From the NCBI GenBank assembly GCA_903836265.1, contig CAILQK010000072.1, positions 1-39,170 of the forward strand: a stretch of 39,170 nt of DNA. The letters are read 5' to 3'. How positions within the stretch are numbered: the stretch's first letter is position 1; each line of letters opens with the position of its first letter. A model generated the notes under the pieces. It did no database searches, was not told where the DNA came from, and saw nothing but the letters and a program-made list of their open reading frames with translations. Of the stretch, positions 16,159 to 24,038 are shown piece after piece. The position numbers were made by a program, and so were the translations under genes. Source of the stretch: an uncultured Bacteroidota bacterium (GTDB lineage: Bacteria > Bacteroidota > Bacteroidia > Chitinophagales > Saprospiraceae).

Positions 16159-16184
16159 GACGTTCCGGCGCCAAACTTGTTACA
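16159..16184 (-). promoter_or_regulatory. Candidate ECF-type autoregulatory promoter of the sigma operon
   Basis: On the minus strand, TGTAAC (16179-16184), exactly 16 bases, CGTC (16159-16162). The AAC/CGTC pair with 16-base spacing is the generic ECF pattern. The expected start, near 16151, gives a leader of about 19 bases before the ATG at 16132. Confidence 0.5.
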
Positions 16185-16222
16185 GTGAATCCTGTTTTTT
16201 TTCTGATAAACGCCGGAATCAT

Positions 16223-16230
16223 TAACTTTG
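16223..16230 (+). promoter_or_regulatory. -7 element of the aceE promoter
   Basis: TAACTTTG followed by CGGCTCTTTATCG, the same form as before rplU and typA. No clear TTG is found at the -33 spacing. It lies 42 bases before the aceE ATG and rules out the track start at 16228. Confidence 0.55.
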
Positions 16231-16272
16231 CGGCTCTTTATCGTTTTCACAAACACACACGTCAGATATATC

Positions 16273-18945
16273 ATGGGCGATACACACGCACCCGACGACT
16301 GGAAACTTGAACAGGATGAGTGGATTGAGGCACTGGAGGAAGTGCTGGAAGGTGAGGGTAAAGGCCGCACGGCCGAGCTGTTCCAGCGCCTCAGAACATT
16401 GCTGGCACGTCACGGCGTTGCAAATGGCGGCGCTGCCCTGAATACGCCCTACATGAATACGATAGGCCCTGACGACCAGCCTGCCTATCCCGGTGACCTG
16501 GAACTCGAGCGCCGGATCGAAAACATCAACCGCTGGAATGCGCAGGCTATGGTACTTCAGGGCGCCGACAAGGATCTGGCGCTGGGCGGTCATATCGCTA
16601 CCTATGCAGCATGTGCAACCATGCTCGAGGTGCTCTTTCACCATTTCCTGCGCAAACGCTCTGCCGAATACGGTGGCGACCTGCTTATGTTCCAGGGTCA
16701 TGCATCCCCGGGTGTGTACGCACGCGCGGCGTTCGAGGGCCGTCTGCCGGTTCAGGCTATTGCCGATTTCCGTCAGGAATTGCTCGGTGGCGTAAGTTCA
16801 TACCCCCACCCGCGAAGAATGCCCCGGTTCTGGCAGGCACCCACGGTGAGCATGGGCCTCGGCCCCATGACAGCAATCTATCAGGCCCGCTTCATGAAGT
16901 ACCTCGAAAACCGCGGACTGAAAGCCCCCAATGGCGGCAAGGTATGGCACTTCATCGGCGATGGGGAAATTGATGAACCCGAGATATACGGAACTATCGG
17001 TATGGCCAGCCGCGAAAATCTCGACAACGTGGTATTCGTGGTGAACTGTAATCTGCAGCGTCTCGACGGACCTGTTCGTGGTAATGGAAAAATCATTCAG
17101 GAGGTTGAACGTCATTTCCTCGGTGCTTCCTGGGAGGTGATCAAGGTCGTCTGGGGCAGCGAGTGGGATGAAATATTTGAAAAAGATACAGAGGGACTGC
17201 TTCTCGCACGACTGGAACAGATGGTGGATGGCGATTTTCAGGAAATGTCATCCGTCAATAATGGCGCTCACATCCGCAAGAAACTGGCGGGCGATGATGA
17301 ACGCATTGCGGCACTGCTGGCCGGATATTCCGACGAGCAGCTCCGTGCCATGCGCCGTGGAGGCCACGACCCGCTCAAGGTTTACACTGCCTACGAGCGC
17401 GCTGTACGCGCGGGTAAACCTGTAGCCATCATCATTCAGACTGTCAAGGGATACGGTATGGGCCAGGCAGCAGAGGGTAAAAATACTGCGCACCAGACCA
17501 AAGACCTGCAGGACAAGAATCGTCTGGAAACCCGCGACCGTTACGGTATTCCGATCAGTGATGAAGAGGCTCTCGCAGCAAAATTCTGGTTCCCGTCACC
17601 CGACAGCCCGGAAGCACAATACCTGCACGCCCGCAGAAAGGCACTGGGTGGATACCTGCCTGAACGCAGCGACGAGTATCCCCGATTCCAGCTCCCCGGA
17701 CTGGAACTGTTCGAAAAACAGACTCGCCCCGACGAAACAGCCAAGCCGGTATCCACAACGGGTGCCATGGTGGATATGATGACGCAGATGATCCGTAATC
17801 CTGAAATGGGAAAGTATGTGGTACCTATCGTGCCCGATGAGGCCCAGACCTTCGGCATGCACCCGCTTTTCAACTCGGCCCAGATATGGAACCAGCGCGA
17901 CCAGCTCTATACTCCGCTGGAAATCGGCTTTTCCACTATCAAGTACAAGGAGTCAAAAACAGGGCAGGTGCTCCAGGAAGGTATCAATGAGGATGGTGCA
18001 ACGGCATCTTTCACCGCTGCAGGCACAGCCTACGCCCTGCACGGCATCCCAACCATACCTTTTTACATATACTATTCCATGTTCGGCTTCCAGCGCGTGG
18101 GTGACCTCGTGTGGGCAGCAGCCGATATGCTCTGCAAGGGGTTCCTGCTTGGTGGTACAGCCGGCCGGACTACACTGAACGGAGAAGGACTGCAGCACCA
18201 GGACGGACACTCGCACCTGATTGCCCAGACGGTGCCCAGTGTGAAGTGTTATGATCCCGCATTTGCCTGCGAACTGGCTGTTATCGTGCATGAGGGCATA
18301 CGCCGCATGTATGTTGAAAATGAATCCTGGATATACTACATTACCCTTTACAACGAAAACCTGCAGATGCCGCCCATGCCCGCAGGCGTGGAAGAAGGTA
18401 TCAAACGCGGTATCTATCGCTACAAGGCATCATCAGCGAAACCGGCAAAGCCGGGTGTAAAGGCCCACTTGCTCGGTTCGGGAGTGATCATGCGTCAGGT
18501 GCTCGCTGCAGCCGAACTGCTCGAGTCGGAAGGAATCAGTACCGATGTATGGTCGGTAACATCCTGGACAGAATTGTACCGCGATGGTGTGGCTACCGAC
18601 AGATGGAACCTGCTACACCCGTCCGAAAAGCCCCAAACTCCGTATATTCAGCAGGTACTACCCAATGATGGTGTGTTTGTAGCTGCCAGCGACTGGGTGA
18701 AGCTCACACAGGGACAACTTGCCCCATGGATTCCGGGCGACTACACCGCGCTTGGAACCGACGGATTCGGTTTGTCTGAAAGCCGTGAAAGTCTGCGCGA
18801 CTACTTCGAGATATCCCCGAAATACATCGCCTTCGCTGCTGTACGCGCGTTGCACCGCCAGGGCAGGGCCAGCGACAAGGGTATCAGGGATTTCATGAAA
18901 AAATACGGTATTGACAGCGACAAGACAGATCCGATGTCGGTGTAA
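16273..18945 (+). CDS. aceE: Pyruvate dehydrogenase E1 component, homodimeric type
   Basis: An 890-residue AceE-type E1, which decarboxylates pyruvate with thiamine diphosphate and acetylates the E2 lipoyl domain. The ATG at 16273 (MGDTHAPDDWKLEQDEW) is used; the track start is within the promoter. The ThDP/Mg motif runs from GDG (229-231) to NCN (258-260). NLQRLDGPVRGNGKIIQE, VIKVVWGSEWDE, TVKGYGMGQAAEGKNTAHQ and GRTTLNGEGLQHQDGHS are the usual AceE blocks. The length equals that of proteobacterial AceE. E2 and E3 genes are not in the window, so the complex is completed from elsewhere. It is convergent with the Crp/Fnr gene, with a terminator between them. Confidence 0.96.
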   Translation: MGDTHAPDDWKLEQDEWIEALEEVLEGEGKGRTAELFQRLRTLLARHGVANGGAALNTPYMNTIGPDDQPAYPGDLELERRIENINRWNAQAMVLQGADKDLALGGHIATYAACATMLEVLFHHFLRKRSAEYGGDLLMFQGHASPGVYARAAFEGRLPVQAIADFRQELLGGVSSYPHPRRMPRFWQAPTVSMGLGPMTAIYQARFMKYLENRGLKAPNGGKVWHFIGDGEIDEPEIYGTIGMASRENLDNVVFVVNCNLQRLDGPVRGNGKIIQEVERHFLGASWEVIKVVWGSEWDEIFEKDTEGLLLARLEQMVDGDFQEMSSVNNGAHIRKKLAGDDERIAALLAGYSDEQLRAMRRGGHDPLKVYTAYERAVRAGKPVAIIIQTVKGYGMGQAAEGKNTAHQTKDLQDKNRLETRDRYGIPISDEEALAAKFWFPSPDSPEAQYLHARRKALGGYLPERSDEYPRFQLPGLELFEKQTRPDETAKPVSTTGAMVDMMTQMIRNPEMGKYVVPIVPDEAQTFGMHPLFNSAQIWNQRDQLYTPLEIGFSTIKYKESKTGQVLQEGINEDGATASFTAAGTAYALHGIPTIPFYIYYSMFGFQRVGDLVWAAADMLCKGFLLGGTAGRTTLNGEGLQHQDGHSHLIAQTVPSVKCYDPAFACELAVIVHEGIRRMYVENESWIYYITLYNENLQMPPMPAGVEEGIKRGIYRYKASSAKPAKPGVKAHLLGSGVIMRQVLAAAELLESEGISTDVWSVTSWTELYRDGVATDRWNLLHPSEKPQTPYIQQVLPNDGVFVAASDWVKLTQGQLAPWIPGDYTALGTDGFGLSESRESLRDYFEISPKYIAFAAVRALHRQGRASDKGIRDFMKKYGIDSDKTDPMSV

Positions 18946-18956
18946 TCCGGGCTTGT

Positions 18957-18997
18957 AAAAAATCCGCCTGCCCCACAAGGGTCCGGCGGATTTTTTT
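18957..18997 (+). terminator. Terminator of aceE (possibly bidirectional)
   Basis: AAAAAATCCGCC (18957-18968) pairs with GGCGGATTTTTT (18985-18996) around a 16-base loop. T-runs exist on both strands, so it may also serve the convergent crp gene. Confidence 0.88.
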
Positions 18998-19021
18998 ATT
19001 GACGGGCGAATAAGTACGTTG

Positions 19022-19702
19022 TTACGCCAGTTTCTCCAGATCTCTGATCAGGATACTGTTCCTGTTGAAGTAAATCAGATTTGACTTTTTCAAATCGTTG
19101 AAAACCGAAGTGACAGTCTGGCGACTGGTACCGGTCAGGCTGGCAATTTCCTGTTGTGTCAGGTAGTGCTTCACCAGTGTTTCGTAACCTACGCGCCTGC
19201 CCTCCCTTCCGGCAGACTCCACCAGAAATTCGATAATGCGCTCCCTGGCATCTTTCAGCACCAGTTTGGCGAGGCGCTCTTCGGCGCGCTGAAGTCGCTG
19301 GGCCAGATGTTGCATGGCCGAAATCACCAGAGACGGATTTCCCTGCATCAGCGAATGAAAGTCATCGTTTCTGATAACCAGGTACTCCACATCATCGTGA
19401 AGTGCCTGCGCAAATTCGCTGCGGCTGGTTTCACCGGAAAGCACCAGATCTCCGAAAACGGCACCTGGAGCCAGAATCTCCTTGATTACCTCGCGGCCAT
19501 CGGCAGAAAAAGCGCCTGTTTTTACTTTGCCTTTGACGAGGAGAAACAGACAGTCGGCCGGCTCATCATGCATAAAAATGAAATTGTAGCGCGATGATTG
19601 TCTGTGCTGGGCGAGTTGTGCGACCCGTTCGAACTCTTCGGTACCGAGAGAAGACAGGAGCTGAACAGATTTCAGAAAGTAAATTTTTGCGTCTTTGTCC
19701 AT
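19022..19702 (-). CDS. Crp/Fnr family transcriptional regulator
   Basis: A 226-residue regulator from the ATG at 19702; the track uses a GTG two codons earlier. The N-terminal cyclic-nucleotide-binding-like barrel (about 10-120) has FIFMHDEPADCLFLLVKGKV and PGAVFGDLVLSGETSRSEFA. A dimerisation helix follows (about 125-155). The C-terminal winged helix has YLTQQEIASLTGTSRQTVTS, a typical Crp HTH, then LKKSNLIYFNRNSI. There are no N-terminal Cys residues for an FNR-type iron-sulfur cluster. The glycine-rich loop is present (PGAVFGD), but the cAMP-contacting RSA-type motif reads SRSEFA, so the effector is unclear. Its target is not evident; the long AT-rich region upstream could hold sites. Confidence 0.92.
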   Translation of the reverse strand: MDKDAKIYFLKSVQLLSSLGTEEFERVAQLAQHRQSSRYNFIFMHDEPADCLFLLVKGKVKTGAFSADGREVIKEILAPGAVFGDLVLSGETSRSEFAQALHDDVEYLVIRNDDFHSLMQGNPSLVISAMQHLAQRLQRAEERLAKLVLKDARERIIEFLVESAGREGRRVGYETLVKHYLTQQEIASLTGTSRQTVTSVFNDLKKSNLIYFNRNSILIRDLEKLA

Positions 19703-19758
19703 GATCACAGAATTTGAATTGGGCAGTTAGTGTCCGGGTGTATTTCAAACTGATGATA

Positions 19759-19766
19759 CAAAAGTA
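19759..19766 (-). promoter_or_regulatory. -7 element of the crp/fnr promoter
   Basis: TACTTTTG on the minus strand matches TAnnTTTG exactly. It lies about 57 bases upstream of the ATG at 19702. No perfect TTG sits at -33. Confidence 0.45.
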
Positions 19767-20103
19767 CTTGCACAACAACTCCCTGAAAAGTACAAATTAG
19801 CCTAGTTGTCGGAAATAATTATTGTTTGTATTTTTTACAAAAAATTGATTTTCAATTACTTAAATTATTTTTATTCTGATTTTTTGTAAAATAAATGTCT
19901 TGCAGAAAGCTTGTATTCCCCTCCGGTTTTTGTGAAAATAACATTGTTTTTTCATTGGCTCACCCTGGATAATCTCTGTAAAAATTAGAATAATATTTTG
20001 AAACCGAGGTGTTTAAATGGAGGAGTTCAAAACTTTTCGGATAATTCGTCATAGTTAACAAATTGTAATTTTAAATTATCCTGTTTTCATACTGAAAAAA
20101 GCA

Positions 20104-20111
20104 TACCTTTG
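20104..20111 (+). promoter_or_regulatory. -7 element of the typA promoter
   Basis: TACCTTTG followed by CGGCTCTTTTCA, nearly the same discriminator as aceE. It lies 41 bases before the typA ATG. Confidence 0.6.
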
Positions 20112-20151
20112 CGGCTCTTTTCAAAAAAGCGTTTCGCCACAAGGCATTTTC

Positions 20152-21963
20152 ATGAAAAACATCCGCAACATCGCCATTATTGCCCACGTTGACCACGGCA
20201 AAACCACACTCGTTGACAAGATGATCCACGCCGCCAAGGTGTTCAAGGAGCATGAACTGACCGGTGAACTTATTCTTGACAATAATGATCTTGAGCGGGA
20301 GAGAGGTATTACCATTCTCGCCAAGAACGTATCCATCAGATGGAAAGACTGCAAGGTCAATATCATTGATACACCTGGTCACGCCGACTTCGGCGGTGAG
20401 GTAGAGCGCGTGCTGAATATGGCCGACGGAGTTCTCCTGCTTGTTGATGCCTTTGAGGGCCCTATGCCGCAGACACGTTTTGTTTTGCAGAAGGCGCTCC
20501 AGATGGGTAAAAAGCCTCTGGTGGTTATTAACAAGGTGGACAAGGAGAATTGCAACCCCGACTGGGCTCACGAACAGGTGTTCGATCTGATGTTTGCGCT
20601 GGAGGCCAATGAGGATCAGCTCGATTTTCCTGTAGTATTCGGTTCTGCCAAGCAGGGCTGGATGAGTCACGACTGGAAGAATCAGACGTCAGATATCAAT
20701 GTTCTTCTTGACGATATCATCAAATACATTCCGGAGCCAAAGGTTTCTGACGGTACACCCCAGTTGCTGGTAACTTCTCTCGATTATTCTGCCTTCATCG
20801 GTCGTATCGCTATTGGTCGCCTCACCCGCGGCCGTCTTGTGTCGGGTCAGGCCTGTTCGCTCGTCAAGCGCGACGGGGCTGTTCAGAAGCACCGGATCAA
20901 ACAACTGTATGTTTTTGACGGACTGGCCAAGAAGGAGGCGCAGGAAGTACTGGCCGGAGATATCTGTGCAGTGGTGGGTGTGGACGGATTTGAAATCGGT
21001 GACACGATTGCCGATTACGAGAATCCGGATGCTCTGGAGCGCATTGCCATTGATGAGCCAACCATGGGTATGTTGTTTACTATCAATGATTCGCCGTTTT
21101 TCGGACAGGAAGGGAAATTTGTTACCAGCCGTCACGTGCGCGAGCGCCTGGAAAAAGAGCTGGAGAAGAACCTGGCCATGCGACTGGAAGATACAGACAG
21201 TGCCGATTCGCTGATGGTTTACGGCCGCGGCGTTCTTCACCTGTCTGTACTCATTGAAACCATGCGCCGCGAAGGTTACGAACTCCAGATTGGTCAGCCC
21301 CGTGTAATTACCAAAGTGATTGACGGCCAGAAAAATGAGCCTGTCGAGGAACTCACGATTGACGTGCCTGAAACTTCCAGCGGCAAATGTATAGAACTGG
21401 TTACGCGCCGGAAGGGTGTCATGAAGAGTATGGAACCCAAGGGCGACCGCTTCATTCTGCGTTTTGAAATTCCCTCCCGTGGCATTATCGGGCTGCGTTC
21501 CAATGTGTTGACAGCCACACAGGGCGAGGCCATCATGACACACCGTTTTCTCACTTACGAGCCGTGGAAAGGAGAAATCTCCGGTCGCCAGAATGGCTCA
21601 CTTATTGTAATGGAAACAGGTACGGCATTTGCCTACTCCCTCGACAACCTGCAGGACAGGGGTACGTTCTTCATTGATCCGGGTGAAGAGGTGTATGAGG
21701 GTCAGGTAATTGGTGAAAATACGCGCCCTAACGACCTGGTGGTGAACGTCACCAAATCAAAGAAACTGACCAACCACCGTGCATCGGGTTCCGACGACAA
21801 GGCTTCCCTGCCGCCGCCCCGCCGTTTCACGCTGGAAGAGGCCCTTGAATACATTCAGGAGGATGAATACGTGGAAGTCACACCCAAAAGTATTCGCCTT
21901 CGTAAAATTTATCTGAAGGATTTTGAGCGCAAAAAAGCATCAAAAGAGGTGGCTGAAGCCTGA
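20152..21963 (+). CDS. typA: Translational GTPase TypA/BipA
   Basis: A 603-residue ribosome-associated GTPase linked in other bacteria to 50S assembly and stress or cold growth. G motifs are all present: AHVDHGKTT (11-19), [19 protein letters not shown] and the GSAKQGW region. EF-G-like domains III and V follow ([29 protein letters not shown]). The TypA-specific C-terminal domain contains [21 protein letters not shown] and [21 protein letters not shown]. Length and motifs are normal. The ATG at 20152 gives the usual [16 protein letters not shown] start. It has its own promoter, and queA follows after 130 bases with another. Confidence 0.97.
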   Translation: MKNIRNIAIIAHVDHGKTTLVDKMIHAAKVFKEHELTGELILDNNDLERERGITILAKNVSIRWKDCKVNIIDTPGHADFGGEVERVLNMADGVLLLVDAFEGPMPQTRFVLQKALQMGKKPLVVINKVDKENCNPDWAHEQVFDLMFALEANEDQLDFPVVFGSAKQGWMSHDWKNQTSDINVLLDDIIKYIPEPKVSDGTPQLLVTSLDYSAFIGRIAIGRLTRGRLVSGQACSLVKRDGAVQKHRIKQLYVFDGLAKKEAQEVLAGDICAVVGVDGFEIGDTIADYENPDALERIAIDEPTMGMLFTINDSPFFGQEGKFVTSRHVRERLEKELEKNLAMRLEDTDSADSLMVYGRGVLHLSVLIETMRREGYELQIGQPRVITKVIDGQKNEPVEELTIDVPETSSGKCIELVTRRKGVMKSMEPKGDRFILRFEIPSRGIIGLRSNVLTATQGEAIMTHRFLTYEPWKGEISGRQNGSLIVMETGTAFAYSLDNLQDRGTFFIDPGEEVYEGQVIGENTRPNDLVVNVTKSKKLTNHRASGSDDKASLPPPRRFTLEEALEYIQEDEYVEVTPKSIRLRKIYLKDFERKKASKEVAEA

Positions 21964-22034
21964 TTTCTGTGTGTCGGAGCTGATTCCATTTTTTTTGAAA
22001 CTTTTTCATTCGTTTTTCGTTTCCCAAAGAATTT

Positions 22035-22042
22035 TACATTTG
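22035..22042 (+). promoter_or_regulatory. -7 element of the queA promoter
   Basis: TACATTTG followed by CAGCCG, 51 bases before the queA ATG. This supports the shortened start and shows that queA need not depend on typA transcription. The -33 element is weak. Confidence 0.5.
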
Positions 22043-22093
22043 CAGCCGTTTATCCGGCGAGATAACGGCTCGTACCCAATTGCACAGAAGAAT

Positions 22094-23158
22094 ATGCGTA
22101 CAAAACTGTCTCAGTTCAACTTCAATCTTCCCAAGGAGCTGGTCGCCCAGTATCCTTCCGAGGAGCGCGATGAAAGCCGTCTAATGGTGGTTAATCGCAG
22201 TACGGGGAAGATAGAACATAAAGTATTCAAGGACATTCTCGGCTATTTCACCGATGGCGATGTAATGATCTTTAACAACACCAAAGTTTTCCCCGCCCGC
22301 CTGTTTGGCCAGAAGGAAAAAACAGGTGCCAAAATTGAGGTTTTCCTCCTCAGGGAGCTCAATCACGGCGCCCGCCTGTGGGACGTTCTCGTTGATCCGG
22401 CCCGCAAAATCAGGGTAGGAAACAAACTCTACTTTGAAGACGAAAACGGGAATGACGCCCTTGTCGCAGAAGTAGTTGACAATACCACTTCCCGCGGCAG
22501 AACCATCCGGTTTCTGTTCGACGGCACAGACGAGGAGTTTCACCACGAACTGATGCGTCTGGGCAATACGCCACTTCCAAAATACATCGAACGGGAGCCC
22601 GAGGAAATTGACCGCGAGCGCTACCAGACAATTTATGCAAAGGAGCCGGGTGCTGTCGCAGCTCCCACAGCGGGCCTGCACTTCAGCCGCGAACTCCTCA
22701 AGCGCCTCGAACTGAAGGGCGTAAATTTCGCCGAACTGACACTCCATATTGGCTTGGGCACCTTCCGCACCATTGATGTGGAAGACCTGTCAAAACACAA
22801 AATGGAGGCCGAGTACTTCCGCATTCCGCCGGATGCAGCTGATACAGTAAATGGTGGCCTCGACAAGGGGCGAAAGGTATGCGCGATCGGTACTACGGTG
22901 ATGCGTTCCATAGAAACGGCAGTCTCCGCAGACAACCGGCTCAAGGCGGTGGAAGGATGGACGAACAAGTTTATCTTCCCTCCCTACGATTTCAGCATTG
23001 CCAATGCTATGGTAACGAATTTCCATCTTCCAAAGTCAAGCCTTATTATCATGATTGCTGCTTTCGGAGGTATTGATCTTATCATGGACGCCTATAACGA
23101 AGCTGTGAAGGAAAAGTACCGTTTCTACAGTTACGGCGACGCCATGCTGATTCTCTGA
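22094..23158 (+). CDS. queA: S-adenosylmethionine:tRNA ribosyltransferase-isomerase
   Basis: This 354-residue enzyme transfers the ribosyl moiety of SAM to preQ1 in tRNA, making epoxyqueuosine. The ATG at 22094 ([21 protein letters not shown]) matches the family start; the track start is inside typA. Diagnostic segments are [58 protein letters not shown], and the C-terminal [20 protein letters not shown] followed by [13 protein letters not shown]. The length is normal. No other queuosine genes or preQ1 riboswitch are seen nearby. Confidence 0.97.
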   Translation: MRTKLSQFNFNLPKELVAQYPSEERDESRLMVVNRSTGKIEHKVFKDILGYFTDGDVMIFNNTKVFPARLFGQKEKTGAKIEVFLLRELNHGARLWDVLVDPARKIRVGNKLYFEDENGNDALVAEVVDNTTSRGRTIRFLFDGTDEEFHHELMRLGNTPLPKYIEREPEEIDRERYQTIYAKEPGAVAAPTAGLHFSRELLKRLELKGVNFAELTLHIGLGTFRTIDVEDLSKHKMEAEYFRIPPDAADTVNGGLDKGRKVCAIGTTVMRSIETAVSADNRLKAVEGWTNKFIFPPYDFSIANAMVTNFHLPKSSLIIMIAAFGGIDLIMDAYNEAVKEKYRFYSYGDAMLIL

Positions 23159-23202
23159 TTTGCCGTTTCATTAAAGTAACAAACCATTCAAAGGGAATAA
23201 TT

Positions 23203-23424
23203 ATGTACTGGACACTCGAATTGGTTTCATACCTGGAGGAAGCCCCCTGGCCAGCAACAAAAGATGAACTCATTGATTACGCTATCCGCTCAGGTTCTCC
23301 AGGTGAGGTGATAGAAAACCTCGAAGAACTGGAAGACGATGGTGAATTATACGAGGGAATCGAAGATATCTGGCCCGACTATCCCAGGCACGACGACTTT
23401 TTCTTTAATGAGGACGAGTACTGA
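23203..23424 (+). CDS. DUF2795 domain-containing protein
   Basis: A 73-residue acidic protein, MYWTLELVSYLEEAPWPATK... ending FFFNEDEY. It matches the small conserved Bacteroidota DUF2795 family almost over its whole length, including the ELIDYAIRSG and IEDIWPDYP blocks. It is cytoplasmic, with no signal or membrane segment, and probably folds as a small helical domain. The gene lies 44 bases after queA, likely in the same transcript, and is closed by a hairpin terminator. The function is unknown. Confidence 0.92.
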   Translation: MYWTLELVSYLEEAPWPATKDELIDYAIRSGSPGEVIENLEELEDDGELYEGIEDIWPDYPRHDDFFFNEDEY

Positions 23425-23448
23425 TCAACTCGCCTGAACCCGTTAACA

Positions 23449-23513
23449 AGCGCAGAAAGCTATGCACCCTCATATTAATCCGGGGAGAATGCGTACTTTT
23501 CTGCGCTTTTTTT
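23449..23513 (+). terminator. Terminator after DUF2795 gene
   Basis: AGCGCAGAAA (23449-23458) pairs with TTTCTGCGCT (23498-23507), extended inward by TATGC with GCGTA, and followed by a 7-T run. The loop is long. It ends only 4 bases before the sulfatase ATG. Confidence 0.72.
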
Positions 23514-23516
23514 GTC

Positions 23517-24038
23517 ATGCGTCTGATTTACAGCCTCCTGCTTTTCCGGCTATTCCTGACTCCGGCACTGTCCCAGCCTAATGTGATTATTATTTTCACG
23601 GATGATCTCGGATATGCCGATGTCGGTTGCTTCGGAGGAGAAATACCTGCTCCGTCACTGGATCAGCTGGCAGCCTCCGGTGTGAAAATGACGCATTTTT
23701 ACTCGGCCCAGCCAGTGTGTTCTGCTGCCAGGGCTGCGCTGCTCACAGGTTGTTATCCCAACCGTATTGGTATTCACCAGGCGCTGATGCCCGGTTCGGG
23801 AAAGGGGCTGAACCCTCAGGAAGTCACTGTTGCAGATATGCTCGGAGACAGAGGTTATCGTACCGGTATTTTCGGGAAGTGGCATCTGGGTGATGCTCCC
23901 GAGTGCATGCCTGTCAGACAGTACCCTGGACCAGGGGAAATTAGTCATCATCTTTGTCAACTCTCAGCCAGGCCGCTCTTCTCGGTGCCGGCATTTCACT
24001 GTCAAGGCCTTTCAGGGCCTTCCACAGTACTTCGTTGA
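23517..24038 (+). pseudogene. Sulfatase N-terminal fragment (truncated)
   Basis: The first 130 or so residues are a clear sulfatase: a signal segment (about 1-19), then PNVIIIFTDDLGYADVGCFG with the metal-binding Asp pair. The modification site is CSAARAALLTG (Cys68, a CxAxR form rather than the more common CxPxR), then GCYPNRIGIH, and GIFGKWHLGD with the catalytic Lys and His. Similarity ends near base 23920. The rest of the ORF is read antisense through the next gene and is not sulfatase. A full enzyme has about 450-500 residues, so some 70% is missing, including the C-terminal metal ligands. The start lies 4 bases after a terminator and no good promoter is evident. It is probably a non-functional remnant. 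Confidence 0.85.

Larger units (their letters stand above)
19709..20151. other. AT-rich divergent intergenic region between crp/fnr and typA
   Basis: About 440 bases with no ORF of note and a strong A/T bias. Perfect inverted repeats are TTTGTA-TTTTT-TACAAA (19825-19841) and AATTGA-TTT-TCAATT (19843-19857), 1 base apart. It carries the divergent promoters described separately. The repeats could be regulator sites, but no target is proven. Confidence 0.5.

Noticed and set aside
21923-22093. Extended N-terminus of queA
   Set aside because: It lies within typA and upstream of the queA promoter element. The family start [10 protein letters not shown] is at 22094.
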